A stretch of DNA of 64,000 bases from Flavobacterium aquariorum (GCF_003254745.1 NZ_QKXH01000003.1:124001-188000); one strand, 5' to 3'; positions 18,663-28,436 are shown, numbered from the stretch's first letter. Notes: a model not told the origin generated them from the sequence alone. Made by a program: numbers and translations.

Positions 18663-18694
18663 TTTGTTTATGAAAAGTTTTGATTGTAATTTTG
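18663..18694 (+). promoter_or_regulatory. Bacteroidota-type promoter of the ferredoxin gene
   Basis: TTTG (18663-18666) and TAATTTTG (18687-18694) are 20 bases apart, an exact fit to the Bacteroidota sigma-ABfr consensus TTTG-N19~21-TAnnTTTG. The implied leader of about 100 bases is longer than usual in this window. Confidence 0.75.
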
Positions 18695-18804
18695 CACAAA
18701 AATAAGCTTTTTATAAGCTTTAGGCAAAAGTTGTGTTCAGTATTCGTATTTCGTTTTATAGAACATCAAGCTTTTGAACTTTCAACCTTAAAACTAAACA
18801 TAAA

Positions 18805-19155
18805 ATGGCAATTATAATAACCGATGAATGCATAAATTGTGGGGCTTGTGAACCAGAGTGCCCAAATACAGCTATATATGAGGGAGCAGATGATTGGAGA
18901 TATAAAGATGGAACAAAACTGAGAGGTAAAGTGATTTTGCCAGATGGAACAGAAGTAGATTCAGATGAAGCACAAACACCAATCTCTGATGAAATATATT
19001 ATATTGTTCCGGGAAAATGTACTGAATGTAAAGGATTTCACGACGAGCCACAATGTGCCGCCGTATGTCCAGTAGACTGTTGTATCCCAGATGACAATCA
19101 CGTTGAATCTGAAGAAACTTTATTAAACCGACAAGCTTTCTTACACAACGAATAA
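18805..19155 (+). CDS. 2[4Fe-4S] ferredoxin (Alvin-type)
   Basis: A 116-residue electron carrier. The first cluster motif is [12 protein letters not shown] at residues 9-20. The second is CTEC-x8-CAAVCP, with the eight-residue insertion between the second and third cysteines that marks Alvin-type ferredoxins such as the Allochromatium protein. About 50 residues separate the motifs, an insert rich in acidic residues. Such proteins usually have very negative and unequal cluster potentials. It is transcribed away from the acyl-CoA reductase and ends in its own terminator. The physiological partner is not shown by the sequence. Confidence 0.94.
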   Translation: MAIIITDECINCGACEPECPNTAIYEGADDWRYKDGTKLRGKVILPDGTEVDSDEAQTPISDEIYYIVPGKCTECKGFHDEPQCAAVCPVDCCIPDDNHVESEETLLNRQAFLHNE

Positions 19156-19180
19156 AGCATATCCTTTTAAAATTTCATAC

Positions 19181-19208
19181 AACCTGTGTTTTTCACAGGT
19201 TTTTTTTT
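19181..19208 (+). terminator. Rho-independent terminator after the ferredoxin gene
   Basis: AACCTGTG (19181-19188) and CACAGGTT (19194-19201) form an 8-bp stem with a T-rich loop, followed by seven T. Confidence 0.93.
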
Positions 19209-19309
19209 ATGCAATACTTTTTCCTTTTAAAAAATGACAATTGATTGATTTTTTTCCTATTTTTAAGAAGAATATTTTTTACTAAATTTTTTATTTGCAT
19301 TTAAAAAAT

Positions 19310-20473
19310 ATGAAAAAATGTCTTGTTTTACTTCAATTCTTTTTATCCTTCACTGTTTTTTCACAAACCAATGAAAGAACATTAATACTATTGGATATTG
19401 ATTCAAATCTACCAATAGAGGATGCCGTTATTTTAGTTTTAAAAACAAAACAAGTTTTAATGTCAAATAATGAAGGAAAACTTGTTTTTGAACTAAAAGG
19501 AGGATCTAATTTAAAAATAACCCATTCATCTTATTTACCACTTACCATAAAATGGGCTTCTTTAAATCAGTCTGAAAATATTATCTATTTAAAAAGTAAA
19601 TCAAACACTCTTGATGACATAGTCGTAACAAAACAGCACCCTCAAGAAATAATCAAAGAATTAGTAAATAATTCAATTAAAAAACTGAATGTACCCGCTA
19701 GATTGAAAGCCTACTCAAGAGAGTTTTTTAAATTAAATGGTAATTATGCATATTTCAATGATGGCCTCATAAATTTTCAACTATATAAAGACCAGAAAAA
19801 AGTAAAATCTATTTTATTGGTAGAACAAAATCGCTCTTTTGGTTTAGTTGATGATGAAATCAGTTCTGATCTCTTAGGATATAATTTAAATGTAACGATG
19901 GAAAAATATTATATTTTCACGGTATTAAGACCATTATTAGATGAAAAAATAAGAAAAAAATATAACTTTATTATAAAGGTATATACTTTTAATCAGGAGT
20001 ATAACGAAATAACTGCAATTCCACTGGAGGGAACAACTGAATTATTGGATGATTTTAAAATTGTTTATGATGTTAAAAGAAAATTAATAATTGAGATAAA
20101 TGCTGAAGTCTCTTCTATTACTTTGGCAGGGCTTAAAGAAGACAACTCAAAAGGATTCAAAAATATAATTAGGTCTGTATTTAAAACTAATTATAGAGTT
20201 GATGCAGAAAATTATTATCTAATTAGCTCAAAAGAAGAAATTAATTACGAGATCAATACTGGTAATGAAACCAAAAACATAGAAGTACTTAATAACTTAG
20301 TAACAACAAATTTTAATATTCAAAATTACACTTATAAAGAAAGTGATGTTTTTAAAGACAAAACTCTTTTCAACATAAAGAATTCTATATTAACAGATTA
20401 CTGGAATGTTTCTGGATTAACTCCTACTACCAAAGAATTGGAGATAATTAATAAAATTATAAAATCTTTTTAG
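19310..20473 (+). CDS. Secreted protein with N-terminal carboxypeptidase-like regulatory domain
   Basis: About 387 residues from the ATG at 19310. The upstream in-frame TTG at 19295 is rejected because MKKCLVLLQFFLSFTVFSQ is a complete signal peptide. Residues 25-100 form a carboxypeptidase-D regulatory-like beta-sandwich (PIEDAVILVL, SNNEGKLVFEL, ITHSSYLPL), followed by VVTKQHPQEII and a long beta-rich region with no catalytic motif that I recognise. Many Bacteroidota outer-membrane proteins have this plan without a TonB barrel. It is strikingly AT-rich. The last 17 bases overlap the end of the convergent methyltransferase gene, so the two 3' ends are interlocked. Confidence 0.85.
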   Translation: MKKCLVLLQFFLSFTVFSQTNERTLILLDIDSNLPIEDAVILVLKTKQVLMSNNEGKLVFELKGGSNLKITHSSYLPLTIKWASLNQSENIIYLKSKSNTLDDIVVTKQHPQEIIKELVNNSIKKLNVPARLKAYSREFFKLNGNYAYFNDGLINFQLYKDQKKVKSILLVEQNRSFGLVDDEISSDLLGYNLNVTMEKYYIFTVLRPLLDEKIRKKYNFIIKVYTFNQEYNEITAIPLEGTTELLDDFKIVYDVKRKLIIEINAEVSSITLAGLKEDNSKGFKNIIRSVFKTNYRVDAENYYLISSKEEINYEINTGNETKNIEVLNNLVTTNFNIQNYTYKESDVFKDKTLFNIKNSILTDYWNVSGLTPTTKELEIINKIIKSF

Positions 20474-21203
20474 CCATAATCACATAAGTATCATAAGCAT
20501 ATGTTTTTCGGTCTATTATTTTGATAATTTCAAAATTGTTGAGATATAAGAATAGCTGCATTTCGTTTAACGTAAAAACCCGAACGGTAGAGAAATCATC
20601 CAGTAGAATTTCTTTTTCACTATCTACAATCTTGTAATATTGTGCGCTCCAATCCAACATAAAATTTTCCATCGGTGTGGTTTCCCAATGACTCTCACGA
20701 ATGTAATTTATCCCTTCATAAGTAGCTTCATGAAGTATGGTAAGGTTTTCTTTTATAAAAGGAATAAAACGATTGGCATCGATAAAATCAAAAATAAAAA
20801 TACCATTTGGATTCAAATTTTTATAAACTGACTCAAAGGTATCTATTACATCTTCATTGTTGGTCAAATAACTTGTGGATCGTCCGGTTATGATAATGGC
20901 ATCTACTGGGTTTTCAAGCACAAAATTACGCATGTCCCCATGTATAAAAGTGCTGTTTCTATTTCTTTCCTGTGCAATATCAATCATACTTTGGCTATAA
21001 TCAAGGCCTAAATAATTATGATTATTTTCCTCAAATCGCTTGGCTAAATTTCCTGTACCGCTACCAATTTCAAGTACAGAATCGCATTTTTTTTCTTGGA
21101 TTAAGGTATTATAAAACTCATATTCTTCGTCATAATCGATAAAGGTTTGGTACATGGCATCAAAAATAGCAGCCATTTTACCAGTATATAAATTATTTGC
21201 CAT
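20457..21203 (-). CDS. Class I SAM-dependent methyltransferase
   Basis: A 248-residue cytoplasmic methyltransferase. Motif I is VLEIGSGTGNLAKRFEE near residue 40, motif II is NYLGLDYSQSMI, then FIHGDMRNF and DAIIITGRSTSYL, and after it a variable substrate region. The closest general pattern is Methyltransf_25/11; the substrate (small molecule, protein or RNA) cannot be judged. It lies downstream of the TonB-dependent receptor on the same strand but behind a strong terminator, so it should have its own promoter in the 93-base gap. Confidence 0.9.
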   Translation of the reverse strand: MANNLYTGKMAAIFDAMYQTFIDYDEEYEFYNTLIQEKKCDSVLEIGSGTGNLAKRFEENNHNYLGLDYSQSMIDIAQERNRNSTFIHGDMRNFVLENPVDAIIITGRSTSYLTNNEDVIDTFESVYKNLNPNGIFIFDFIDANRFIPFIKENLTILHEATYEGINYIRESHWETTPMENFMLDWSAQYYKIVDSEKEILLDDFSTVRVFTLNEMQLFLYLNNFEIIKIIDRKTYAYDTYVIMAKKIL

Positions 21204-21245
21204 GATAGTAATATTGTTTTGTATAAATTTAAGGAATTCAATGAA

Positions 21246-21278
21246 ATAAAAAAAGAGCTACCCGAAGATAGCCCTTTT
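21246..21278 (-). terminator. Rho-independent terminator of the TonB-dependent receptor
   Basis: Read leftward, GGGCTATC and GGTAGCTC pair around a TTCG loop, giving a C(UUCG)G tetraloop hairpin, and seven T follow. It starts about 20 bases past the stop at 21297. Confidence 0.88.
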
Positions 21279-21296
21279 GTAAAATGTGGGTCAAAA

Positions 21297-24014
21297 TTAG
21301 AATTTATAGTTTAATGATAAATTCAACATTGTCCCTAATTGACTGAAATGAGATCCATCATAAGTAACTTGAGAGTAACGACCGTTGAAAGTAATTAGGT
21401 TATATTGTGTTTTTACTTGTGCTGGATCTGCTAAAATAGCGCTTCCTGCAGCATTTTCAGCTACAAATTTCCATTCAGGTAATACATTGAAAATATTATT
21501 TACATTAAAAGCTAAAGTTAACTTTTCAGTTGCGGAGAAAGTAATTCCTAAATCTGTCACGATTTTAGGAATAAACTCTGTTTTTAGATCAGCATTTAAA
21601 CCATCTTGATTAAAAGTTGTTTTACCAAAATAAGTGTTATTAAGAGAAAAACCAAATTTCCCAATTTCATAATTAGCACCCAAGATCCATTTTGTCTCTG
21701 GTCTTGAAGTAAACATTAATGATTCTAGTGTTTGGCTAAAGCTGTCACCAGTTCTTACTGGAGAAATTCTTTCATTATCAAAAGTAATATTCCCAGATAA
21801 GTTAAATCCTAATTTTCCAGACCCTATTCCAATATTATTATAATTCATAACAACATCTAACCCTGAAGTCCTGCTGTCGAAAGAGTTGGAAAACCAAGCA
21901 ACTGATCCAAATTGAGTGTCTTGTTTATCACCCAATACGATTCTGTCTTCCACTTTGATGTTGTAATAGTCAAGAGTAAAATTGAAATTTTTAAAAGGCT
22001 TAGAACCTATACCAATTGTAATATTAGTAGATTTTTCAGCGTCCAATTGAGGAATATTCAATTGACGTGCTTGTGGAGAAACATTATTGATAATTCCACT
22101 TACTTGAATTCCTGATCCAGGAACAAAAGAATATTGTGATTTCTGAGTATAGATTTGGTGCAAAGTTGGCGCTCTAAATCCTGTTGATACCGAACCTCTT
22201 AAAGTAACTTTGTCATCTAGAAATTTATATCTTGAACTTAGTTTCCAAACCGTAGCATTTCCAAAATCGCTATAATCTTCGTAACGAGCAGTACCATTAA
22301 TTAAGAAATCTTTGGTCACATCATAAGCCACATCTAGGTAAGCTCCAAAGTTGTAACGGTTCCATTTTCCGGAATTTTCCGGACGGTTACCTGCAAATGA
22401 ATCGGCACCCATTCCTTCCCATGAAGCTTCATCACCTGCTTGAACTGCAAAAGTCTCAGTTCTGAACTCGGATCCAAAACCAATACTAATATGGTCCGAA
22501 AGCGTTTTTGAAATATCTATATTACCAACGATATGATTAAAAGAAGTACCTCCTGGCTTGAAAGATATTGGTGAATTTTCTTGGTATTTACTAGTATAAA
22601 TAACCTCTCCTGTGATTGGATCTACAGCTGGCAGCCCTGTATCAGGATCTATACTTGATTGTTTTATATTTGATCTGTTTACAGAATTATTCACAGAGTA
22701 AGTTTGACTATTTCCTCCAGTAGTTATACTCATATCTGTATTCCAACCATTTTTAGTTGTTTTAAAACCTAATGTAGCATTGTAGTCATTTAAGTCACCT
22801 TCAAATGTTGGCACATAACCATCGTATGAAGGATTGGCATCATCTCCATTTCCAAAGAAATCGTTTAAATATGGATTGGCTGGATCTAATGTTCTCCAAT
22901 ATGGAGTTCTATAATTGGCAAATGAATTTACTTTTTTATAAACATAAGCAGCATTATAATATATTTGGGTGATATCGTTTAAATCATTCCCACCGTTAAT
23001 TAAGAATTTTGCTGCAGCAGTTTCAGGAGATCCATTGATATTTCCTGCATCTGGACGTCTTGCAAGGAATGACTGCACATCTGCTAAAGGAGCGCCAAAA
23101 TCACCTGCATCACCTTCTGCATCAACAGTTCCTGGTCTATTAGCTTGATTTACTTTAGAAAAATCTATAGTGTAATTTAGAAATCCATTACCTCCAACAG
23201 TAGTTCCATTGTTCAAAGTTACTCCTAACATTTCACCATCTCCTTCTCCTGTAATACCCGATCTAATTGTAAGTGAGCCATCAGAATGATTCTTTTTTAA
23301 GATAATATTCATTACACCTGCAATCGCATCAGATCCGTATTGAGCAGAAGCACCATCTCTTAAAATCTCAACTCTTTCGATAGCATCTGTAGGAATTGCT
23401 GATATATCAGCTCCTGTTTCTCCTCGTCCTGGAGAAGTTTGCACATATAATAATGAACTTAAATTTTTACGTTTACCGTTTATTAAAATTAATGTTCTAC
23501 TAGGCCCCATATTTCTTATTTCATATGGATCCAGTAATGAAGTAGCATCATTAACTGGTGTATTTACAGTATTAAAGGACGGAATTCTGTATTGCAATGC
23601 TTTGTCAAAAGTCGCTTGTCCCGTAGCAGTCAAATCTTTCGAGGACAATACATCAATTGGTAATGCACTTGTAGTATTACTTCGAGGAGCAGTACGTGTC
23701 CCTGTAACTACAACTTCCTCTAGTTTTTGTCCTCCGCTTTCTTCCTCTAAATCAACATTGATGATGGCTGTTGTAGCTGGTTTTGTAACTGTTGTAAATC
23801 CTATATAGCTAAAAACTAATGTAGCTCCTTCATTAACATTTAGCTTGTAACTACCATTCATATCTGTTGATATTCCATTTTTCGTCCCTTTTTCCTGAAC
23901 ATTAACTCCAGGAAGCGGAGTACCCGTTTTGTCTTTTACGATTCCTGAAACTTCTCTTTGAGCCATCATAAACGTGACATTTAACAAAAAGAATAATAGC
24001 GCGATTTTTCTCAT
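21297..24014 (-). CDS. TonB-dependent outer-membrane receptor
   Basis: About 905 residues from the ATG at 24014; an in-frame TTG six bases upstream is less likely. Order: signal peptide (MRKIALLFFLLNVTFMMAQ), carboxypeptidase-like regulatory domain at about 20-95 (GTPLPGVNVQEKGT, DMNGSYKL), a linker EEVVVTGTR, plug domain at about 110-225 (RTLILINGKRK, IERVEILRDGASAQYGSDAI), and a 22-strand beta-barrel ending in an aromatic residue (LSLNYKF). It imports a substrate across the outer membrane using TonB energy. No SusD-like gene follows, so this is a stand-alone receptor. The ligand is unknown; siderophore or other small-molecule uptake is as likely as glycan uptake. Confidence 0.94.
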   Translation of the reverse strand: MRKIALLFFLLNVTFMMAQREVSGIVKDKTGTPLPGVNVQEKGTKNGISTDMNGSYKLNVNEGATLVFSYIGFTTVTKPATTAIINVDLEEESGGQKLEEVVVTGTRTAPRSNTTSALPIDVLSSKDLTATGQATFDKALQYRIPSFNTVNTPVNDATSLLDPYEIRNMGPSRTLILINGKRKNLSSLLYVQTSPGRGETGADISAIPTDAIERVEILRDGASAQYGSDAIAGVMNIILKKNHSDGSLTIRSGITGEGDGEMLGVTLNNGTTVGGNGFLNYTIDFSKVNQANRPGTVDAEGDAGDFGAPLADVQSFLARRPDAGNINGSPETAAAKFLINGGNDLNDITQIYYNAAYVYKKVNSFANYRTPYWRTLDPANPYLNDFFGNGDDANPSYDGYVPTFEGDLNDYNATLGFKTTKNGWNTDMSITTGGNSQTYSVNNSVNRSNIKQSSIDPDTGLPAVDPITGEVIYTSKYQENSPISFKPGGTSFNHIVGNIDISKTLSDHISIGFGSEFRTETFAVQAGDEASWEGMGADSFAGNRPENSGKWNRYNFGAYLDVAYDVTKDFLINGTARYEDYSDFGNATVWKLSSRYKFLDDKVTLRGSVSTGFRAPTLHQIYTQKSQYSFVPGSGIQVSGIINNVSPQARQLNIPQLDAEKSTNITIGIGSKPFKNFNFTLDYYNIKVEDRIVLGDKQDTQFGSVAWFSNSFDSRTSGLDVVMNYNNIGIGSGKLGFNLSGNITFDNERISPVRTGDSFSQTLESLMFTSRPETKWILGANYEIGKFGFSLNNTYFGKTTFNQDGLNADLKTEFIPKIVTDLGITFSATEKLTLAFNVNNIFNVLPEWKFVAENAAGSAILADPAQVKTQYNLITFNGRYSQVTYDGSHFSQLGTMLNLSLNYKF

Positions 24015-24552
24015 AATCAATTAAGTTTGGTTGGTTATTGGTTAATTATTTAGGCTAATATAACAAAATATTAACATAAAAAATGTAAAATGTTATATTT
24101 TATCTAAAAGTTAGATAATAATTATCAATACGGTAATTCCGACAACTGATAACTATTAGAAAAAAAGCAATTGATGATTTTACGAGTTTATTTTATGTTT
24201 TTCTTTTTTTTGACATTATCATTTACGAGAGCAATTTTTAAATAATCAAACAATATTTTTTTTTTGAATTGGCATTTCAATCATCAATATTGATGTGAAA
24301 AGCAAAAGTAATTTTTAAACAAAAGAAAAATCCAGTCTATCTTGCATAAAAATATTTAGTGGTGTCAAATTGATTCTTTCAGTTAAGACTCGATGAAAAT
24401 TTGAGCACTTCAAGGCTTTATATAAGCTAAAGAATGAAAAGGAAGGTCGAATATTTGTGGAGTAATGTCTTTATACCTTATATTTGCAAACTTTAAAAAA
24501 GGAATTACTAAAGACAAGTAATAGACAACTGTTATTTGTAAACAAACATAAT
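24015..24552. other. Divergent regulatory region between the TonB receptor and ychF
   Basis: About 540 very AT-rich bases. The right end holds the ychF promoter (24454-24486). The left end must hold the receptor promoter, but no exact TAnnTTTG was found on that strand; a small inverted repeat TAACAT / ATGTTA (24072-24095) lies there. Nothing else was recognised in the middle 300 bases. Confidence 0.55.
24454..24486 (+). promoter_or_regulatory. Bacteroidota-type promoter of ychF
   Basis: TTTG (24454-24457), a 21-base spacer and TATATTTG (24479-24486) match the Bacteroidota consensus. The start codon is 66 bases downstream. Confidence 0.75.
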
Positions 24553-25647
24553 ATGAAAGCAGGAATTGTAGGGTTACCAAATGTTGGAAAATCAACATTA
24601 TTCAATTGTTTATCGAATGCAAAAGCGCAAAGTGCCAACTTTCCATTTTGTACAATCGAGCCTAATATTGGAGTAGTGAATGTACCAGACCCAAGAATCG
24701 AAAAATTAGAATTACTGGTAAAACCGGAGCGTGTTCAAATGGCAACAGTAGATATCGTGGATATTGCTGGATTGGTAAAAGGAGCCAGTAAAGGGGAAGG
24801 TTTAGGAAATCAATTTTTAGGAAACATTAGAGAGTGTAATGCTATTATTCACGTTTTGCGTTGTTTTGACAATGACAATATTGTTCACGTTGACGGGAAT
24901 GTAAATCCTATCCGTGACAAAGAAACCATTGATATCGAGTTGCAATTAAAAGACCTTGAAACCGTAGAAAAACGTTTAGAAAAGGTAAATCGCGCTGCCA
25001 AAACCGGAAACAAAGAAGCACAAACTGAAAAAGCACTTTTGGACAGAATCAGAGAAACACTTTTGCAGGCAAAATCGGCAAGAACTGTAACTCCACAAAG
25101 TAACGACGAGGAAGTGTTGATGGAAAGTTTTCAATTGATTACTGCAAAACCAGTATTGTACGTTTGTAATGTGGATGAGAATTCAGCAGTTTCGGGAAAT
25201 AAATACGTGGATCAAGTTCGCGAATTGGTAAAAGATGAAGATGCAGAAGTAATTGTGCTTTCTGTAGGTGCAGAAGCTGACATCACTGAATTAGAAAGCT
25301 ACGAAGAGCGTCAAGTGTTCTTGGAAGATATGGGATTAAGTGAGCCAGGAGCATCGGTTTTGATTCGCGCCGCTTATAAATTATTAAAGCAACAAACGTA
25401 TTTCACTGCAGGTGTCAAAGAAGTTCGTGCCTGGACAATCAATATTGGAGCCACAGCGCCACAAGCTGCAGGAGTTATCCATACCGATTTTGAAAAAGGA
25501 TTCATCCGTGCCGAAGTAATTGCTTATGAAGATTTCGTTCAATACGGATCAGAAGCCAAATGTAAAGAAGCCGGAAAATTCAAAGTCGAAGGAAAAGAAT
25601 ATATCGTAAAAGATGGAGACGTAATGCACTTCAGATTCAACGTATAG
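24553..25647 (+). CDS. ychF: Redox-regulated ATPase of the Obg family
   Basis: A 364-residue P-loop protein starting MKAGIVGLPNVGKSTLFN. An in-frame start at 24484 would add 23 residues, but the promoter's predicted start site lies inside that extension, so the ATG at 24553 is chosen. G1 is GLPNVGKST, the switch region NFPFCTIEPN, G3 DIAGLVKGASKGEGLGNQFL, and a TGS domain occupies the C-terminus (AWTINIGATAPQAAGVIH). A coiled-coil insert sits near residues 130-200. YchF/OLA1 proteins prefer ATP over GTP and bind ribosomes; they are linked to the oxidative stress response. A strong terminator follows. Confidence 0.97.
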   Translation: MKAGIVGLPNVGKSTLFNCLSNAKAQSANFPFCTIEPNIGVVNVPDPRIEKLELLVKPERVQMATVDIVDIAGLVKGASKGEGLGNQFLGNIRECNAIIHVLRCFDNDNIVHVDGNVNPIRDKETIDIELQLKDLETVEKRLEKVNRAAKTGNKEAQTEKALLDRIRETLLQAKSARTVTPQSNDEEVLMESFQLITAKPVLYVCNVDENSAVSGNKYVDQVRELVKDEDAEVIVLSVGAEADITELESYEERQVFLEDMGLSEPGASVLIRAAYKLLKQQTYFTAGVKEVRAWTINIGATAPQAAGVIHTDFEKGFIRAEVIAYEDFVQYGSEAKCKEAGKFKVEGKEYIVKDGDVMHFRFNV

Positions 25648-25666
25648 TTTATAGATAAATAGAAAG

Positions 25667-25703
25667 AAAGCCTGCAAGAGTCATTTTTGCAGGCTTTTTT
25701 TAT
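25667..25703 (+). terminator. Rho-independent terminator after ychF
   Basis: AAAGCCTGCAA (25667-25677) and TTGCAGGCTTT (25687-25697) form an 11-bp stem, followed by more T. Confidence 0.93.
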
Positions 25704-25828
25704 GACCAATTTTGAATATATAATTTATTTATAAAGAAATGTCTATTATTATATAAAAACTAAAGCGAATCATATAAAACTTTAAGGAGGGAATGGTCTA
25801 ATTTAGTTGTAATTTTAACAAACAAATT

Positions 25829-26746
25829 ATGCTATTTAAAGACCTATTATCTAAGTCTTGGTTTTTACTCAAAAATGCAACTTTGGAATTTGTAGATGAT
25901 AACGCGATAAAACTTAGTGCCGCTTTGGCCTATTATACCATTTTTGCACTTCCGCCCTTATTAATTATAATAATTACAATTTGTGGTTTTTTCTTTGGAG
26001 ATGAAGCAGTAACTGGCCAGCTTTATGGACAAATTAATTCTTTGGTTGGTAACGAAGCAGCGATACAGATTCAAGGTGCTATAAAGAACGTTGAGCTTTC
26101 TGGAAGTAATGTTTTTGTAACTATATTTGGAATAGGAATGTTACTAATTGGAGCTTCTGGCGTCTTTGCGGAGATCCAAAGTTCTATTAATTATATTTGG
26201 GGTTTGCGTGCTAAGCCAAATAAAGGGTTTAAAAAATTTATTCAAAACCGGATAATGTCTTTTTCGATGATTGTTTCATTAGGATTTTTGATGATAGTTA
26301 GTTTATCCGTAAATACCATATTGGACATAGTGAATACAAGGTTGAAACTATATTTTCCAGAAAGCACGATTTACTTATTTTATGTTGTTAATTCAGTAAT
26401 TATCTTTACTATAATCACTTTGCTCTTTGCAATTATCTTTAGGACATTGCCAGATGGTATTATAAAGTGGAGAGATGCTTGCCTTGGAGCTTCTTGCACA
26501 GCTGTACTATTTATGATTGGAAAATTTGCTATTGGTTTTTATTTGGGAAATTCTACTATTGCATCTATATATGGAGCTGCAGGCTCTGTAATAATTATTT
26601 TAATATGGGTATATTATTCGTCTATTATTCTTTACTTTGGAGCAGAATTTACCAAAGTGTATGCAAGAACATATGGGGGGAAAATTTCTCCAAATGAATA
26701 TTCAGTAGAAATTAAAAAAGAAATTTTGGAAATTGAGAAATCCTAA
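25829..26746 (+). CDS. YihY/BrkB-family inner-membrane protein
   Basis: A 305-residue protein with about six membrane segments. Family hallmarks are KLSAALAYYTIFALPPLLIII near residue 30 and YGAAGSVIIILIWVYYSSII near residue 252, followed by GAEFTKVYARTYG. Members were once annotated as ribonuclease BN in error; they are now treated as membrane proteins of unknown transport function. Twelve bases after its stop a flavin reductase gene begins on the same strand, so the two are probably co-transcribed. Confidence 0.93.
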   Translation: MLFKDLLSKSWFLLKNATLEFVDDNAIKLSAALAYYTIFALPPLLIIIITICGFFFGDEAVTGQLYGQINSLVGNEAAIQIQGAIKNVELSGSNVFVTIFGIGMLLIGASGVFAEIQSSINYIWGLRAKPNKGFKKFIQNRIMSFSMIVSLGFLMIVSLSVNTILDIVNTRLKLYFPESTIYLFYVVNSVIIFTIITLLFAIIFRTLPDGIIKWRDACLGASCTAVLFMIGKFAIGFYLGNSTIASIYGAAGSVIIILIWVYYSSIILYFGAEFTKVYARTYGGKISPNEYSVEIKKEILEIEKS

Positions 26747-26757
26747 AAAATAAATAT

Positions 26758-27285
26758 ATGAAAATCATAGCCTTTGCAGGAAGTCCAAGTAAAAAATCAA
26801 TCAACAAAAAATTAGCCACTTATGCAGCAGGTTTGTTCGAAAATGCCCAAGTTGAGATATTGGATTTAAACGATTATGAAATGCCCCTTTTTAGTGTTGA
26901 CAAGGAAATTATAATCGGACAGCATCTTTTGGCAAAAGCCTTTTTGGAAAAAATAGCATCAGCTGATCTTTTGGTAATTTCACTTGCCGAAAATAATGGA
27001 AATTACAGCGCTGCTTTCAAAAATACCGTGGATTGGTGCTCCAGAATAAACGGAAAAATATTTCAGGAAAAACCAATGTTACTGATGGCCACTTCGCCGG
27101 GCGCAAGAGGGGGAGCAAGCGTTCTCGAAATAGCCAAAAATAATTTTCCCCGTTTCAGCGCCAATATAAAAGCTGTATTCTCATTACCTAGTTTCGACGC
27201 TAATTTTGATATTGAGGCGAATGTTATTTCAAATCCTGAATTTGATAATCAATTAAAAGAAATTGTTAGAGATTTTCAAATTTAA
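26758..27285 (+). CDS. NADPH-dependent FMN reductase-like flavoprotein
   Basis: A 175-residue flavodoxin-fold oxidoreductase. The FMN phosphate loop is AGSPSKKSINKKLA at residues 6-19. PLFSVDKE follows the second strand, and SLAENNGNYSAAFKNTVDW near residue 78 is the family's flavin and substrate segment, where other members have PEYNxxxPGxLKNAIDW. Such enzymes reduce FMN, quinones, azo compounds or metals with NADPH. It starts 12 bases after the YihY-like gene. The natural acceptor is unknown. Confidence 0.92.
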   Translation: MKIIAFAGSPSKKSINKKLATYAAGLFENAQVEILDLNDYEMPLFSVDKEIIIGQHLLAKAFLEKIASADLLVISLAENNGNYSAAFKNTVDWCSRINGKIFQEKPMLLMATSPGARGGASVLEIAKNNFPRFSANIKAVFSLPSFDANFDIEANVISNPEFDNQLKEIVRDFQI

Positions 27286-27301
27286 AATTTATTAATACAG
27301 A

Positions 27302-27613
27302 CTAAATCTTTCCCTCATTATTACCGCTTTTTATCCAATAGGTATATATCCATGTCAGAGTAAAAGAAGGAACTACATCTGTAAATGGTAATATTTCTTC
27401 AATGAAAGTTAAAACACCAGCAACCTTACCTACTCGTCCTTCATACATTCTGGTCATCAAAAAACCAGCAAGAGGAGCCCAGACGACATCACCAAATTCC
27501 CCTATGCCTGGAATGGTAAAAGACAGCATACCAATTGCATCAAATAGAATCCCTAAAACTAATTTTTTACTTTTTAGGTTATTTTTTACCGCAACAACAT
27601 TTTTACTTTCCAT
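27302..27613 (-). CDS. Small membrane protein of unknown function
   Basis: A 103-residue protein with a basic N-terminal tail (residues 1-18) and hydrophobic segments at about 18-36, 44-55 and 65-92. The segment IGMLSFTIPGIGEFGDVVWAP is distinctive and conserved-looking, but I cannot name a family with certainty. It faces the flavin reductase gene, with only 16 bases between the two stops and no visible terminator. It probably lies in the inner membrane. Confidence 0.8.
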   Translation of the reverse strand: MESKNVVAVKNNLKSKKLVLGILFDAIGMLSFTIPGIGEFGDVVWAPLAGFLMTRMYEGRVGKVAGVLTFIEEILPFTDVVPSFTLTWIYTYWIKSGNNEGKI

Positions 27614-27743
27614 TTTTTTGATATTAAATTGATATAAATATACAAATCTAATCGCTATTTTTCAGAATATATACTGTAGAAAAATCGCTTTAATACGAGG
27701 ATTAATTACCAAATACTTTGTTTCTTTGTAAAAACTGTTTGAA

Positions 27744-28436
27744 ATGATACACGCAAAAAACATACATAAATATTACGATCAACTGGAAGTATTAAAAGGA
27801 GTAGATTTACATATTAAAAAAGGCGAAATTGTTTCTATAGTTGGTGCTTCGGGTGCAGGAAAAACAACACTTTTACAAATTCTGGGAACATTGGACAAAC
27901 CAAGTCCGATAAAAAAAGAATCTGAAAATTTAACTCCCGAAAATGACTCTTCACTTTTCATAAACAATGAGGATATTTTGAAAATGAATGACAAATCATT
28001 ATCCAAATTCAGAAACTTGAATTTGGGTTTTATTTTTCAATTTCATCAATTATTACCCGAATTCACGGCTTTGGAAAATGTGTGTATTCCTGCTTTTATT
28101 GCCAATAAATCAAAATCTGAAACTGAAAAAGAGGCCAAAAGATTATTAGAATATTTGGGTTTATCCCACCGAATAGACCACAAACCCAACGAACTATCAG
28201 GTGGAGAACAACAGCGTGTTGCCGTCGCACGAGCGCTAATCAACAAACCTGATGTTATCTTTGCCGATGAACCCTCAGGAAATCTGGACACACATTCTGC
28301 CGAAAATTTGCACAAGTTGTTTTTTCAACTACGAGATGAATTTGGACAAACTTTTGTGATTGTAACCCACAATGAAGAACTTGCCAATATGGCTGACAGA
28401 AAATTAATAATGGTCGATGGCCAAATAATGCTGTAA
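27744..28436 (+). CDS. ABC transporter ATP-binding protein (LolD/MacB type)
   Basis: A 230-residue ABC ATPase with every motif: Walker [10 protein letters not shown] (about 36-44), Q-loop in [16 protein letters not shown], signature [15 protein letters not shown], Walker [14 protein letters not shown] and the H-loop VTHN. The closest type is LolD/MacB/FtsE, which drives MacB-type permeases such as the LolCE lipoprotein exporter. No permease gene of that type is adjacent. The next gene begins one base after the stop and encodes a multi-spanning protein unlike LolC or LolE. Between Walker A and the Q-loop the protein carries a longer polar insert ([15 protein letters not shown]) than usual. Confidence 0.92.
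   Translation: MIHAKNIHKYYDQLEVLKGVDLHIKKGEIVSIVGASGAGKTTLLQILGTLDKPSPIKKESENLTPENDSSLFINNEDILKMNDKSLSKFRNLNLGFIFQFHQLLPEFTALENVCIPAFIANKSKSETEKEAKRLLEYLGLSHRIDHKPNELSGGEQQRVAVARALINKPDVIFADEPSGNLDTHSAENLHKLFFQLRDEFGQTFVIVTHNEELANMADRKLIMVDGQIML

Noticed and set aside
21297..24014. Polysaccharide utilisation locus
   Set aside because: No SusD-like, glycoside hydrolase or hybrid regulator gene adjoins the TonB receptor.
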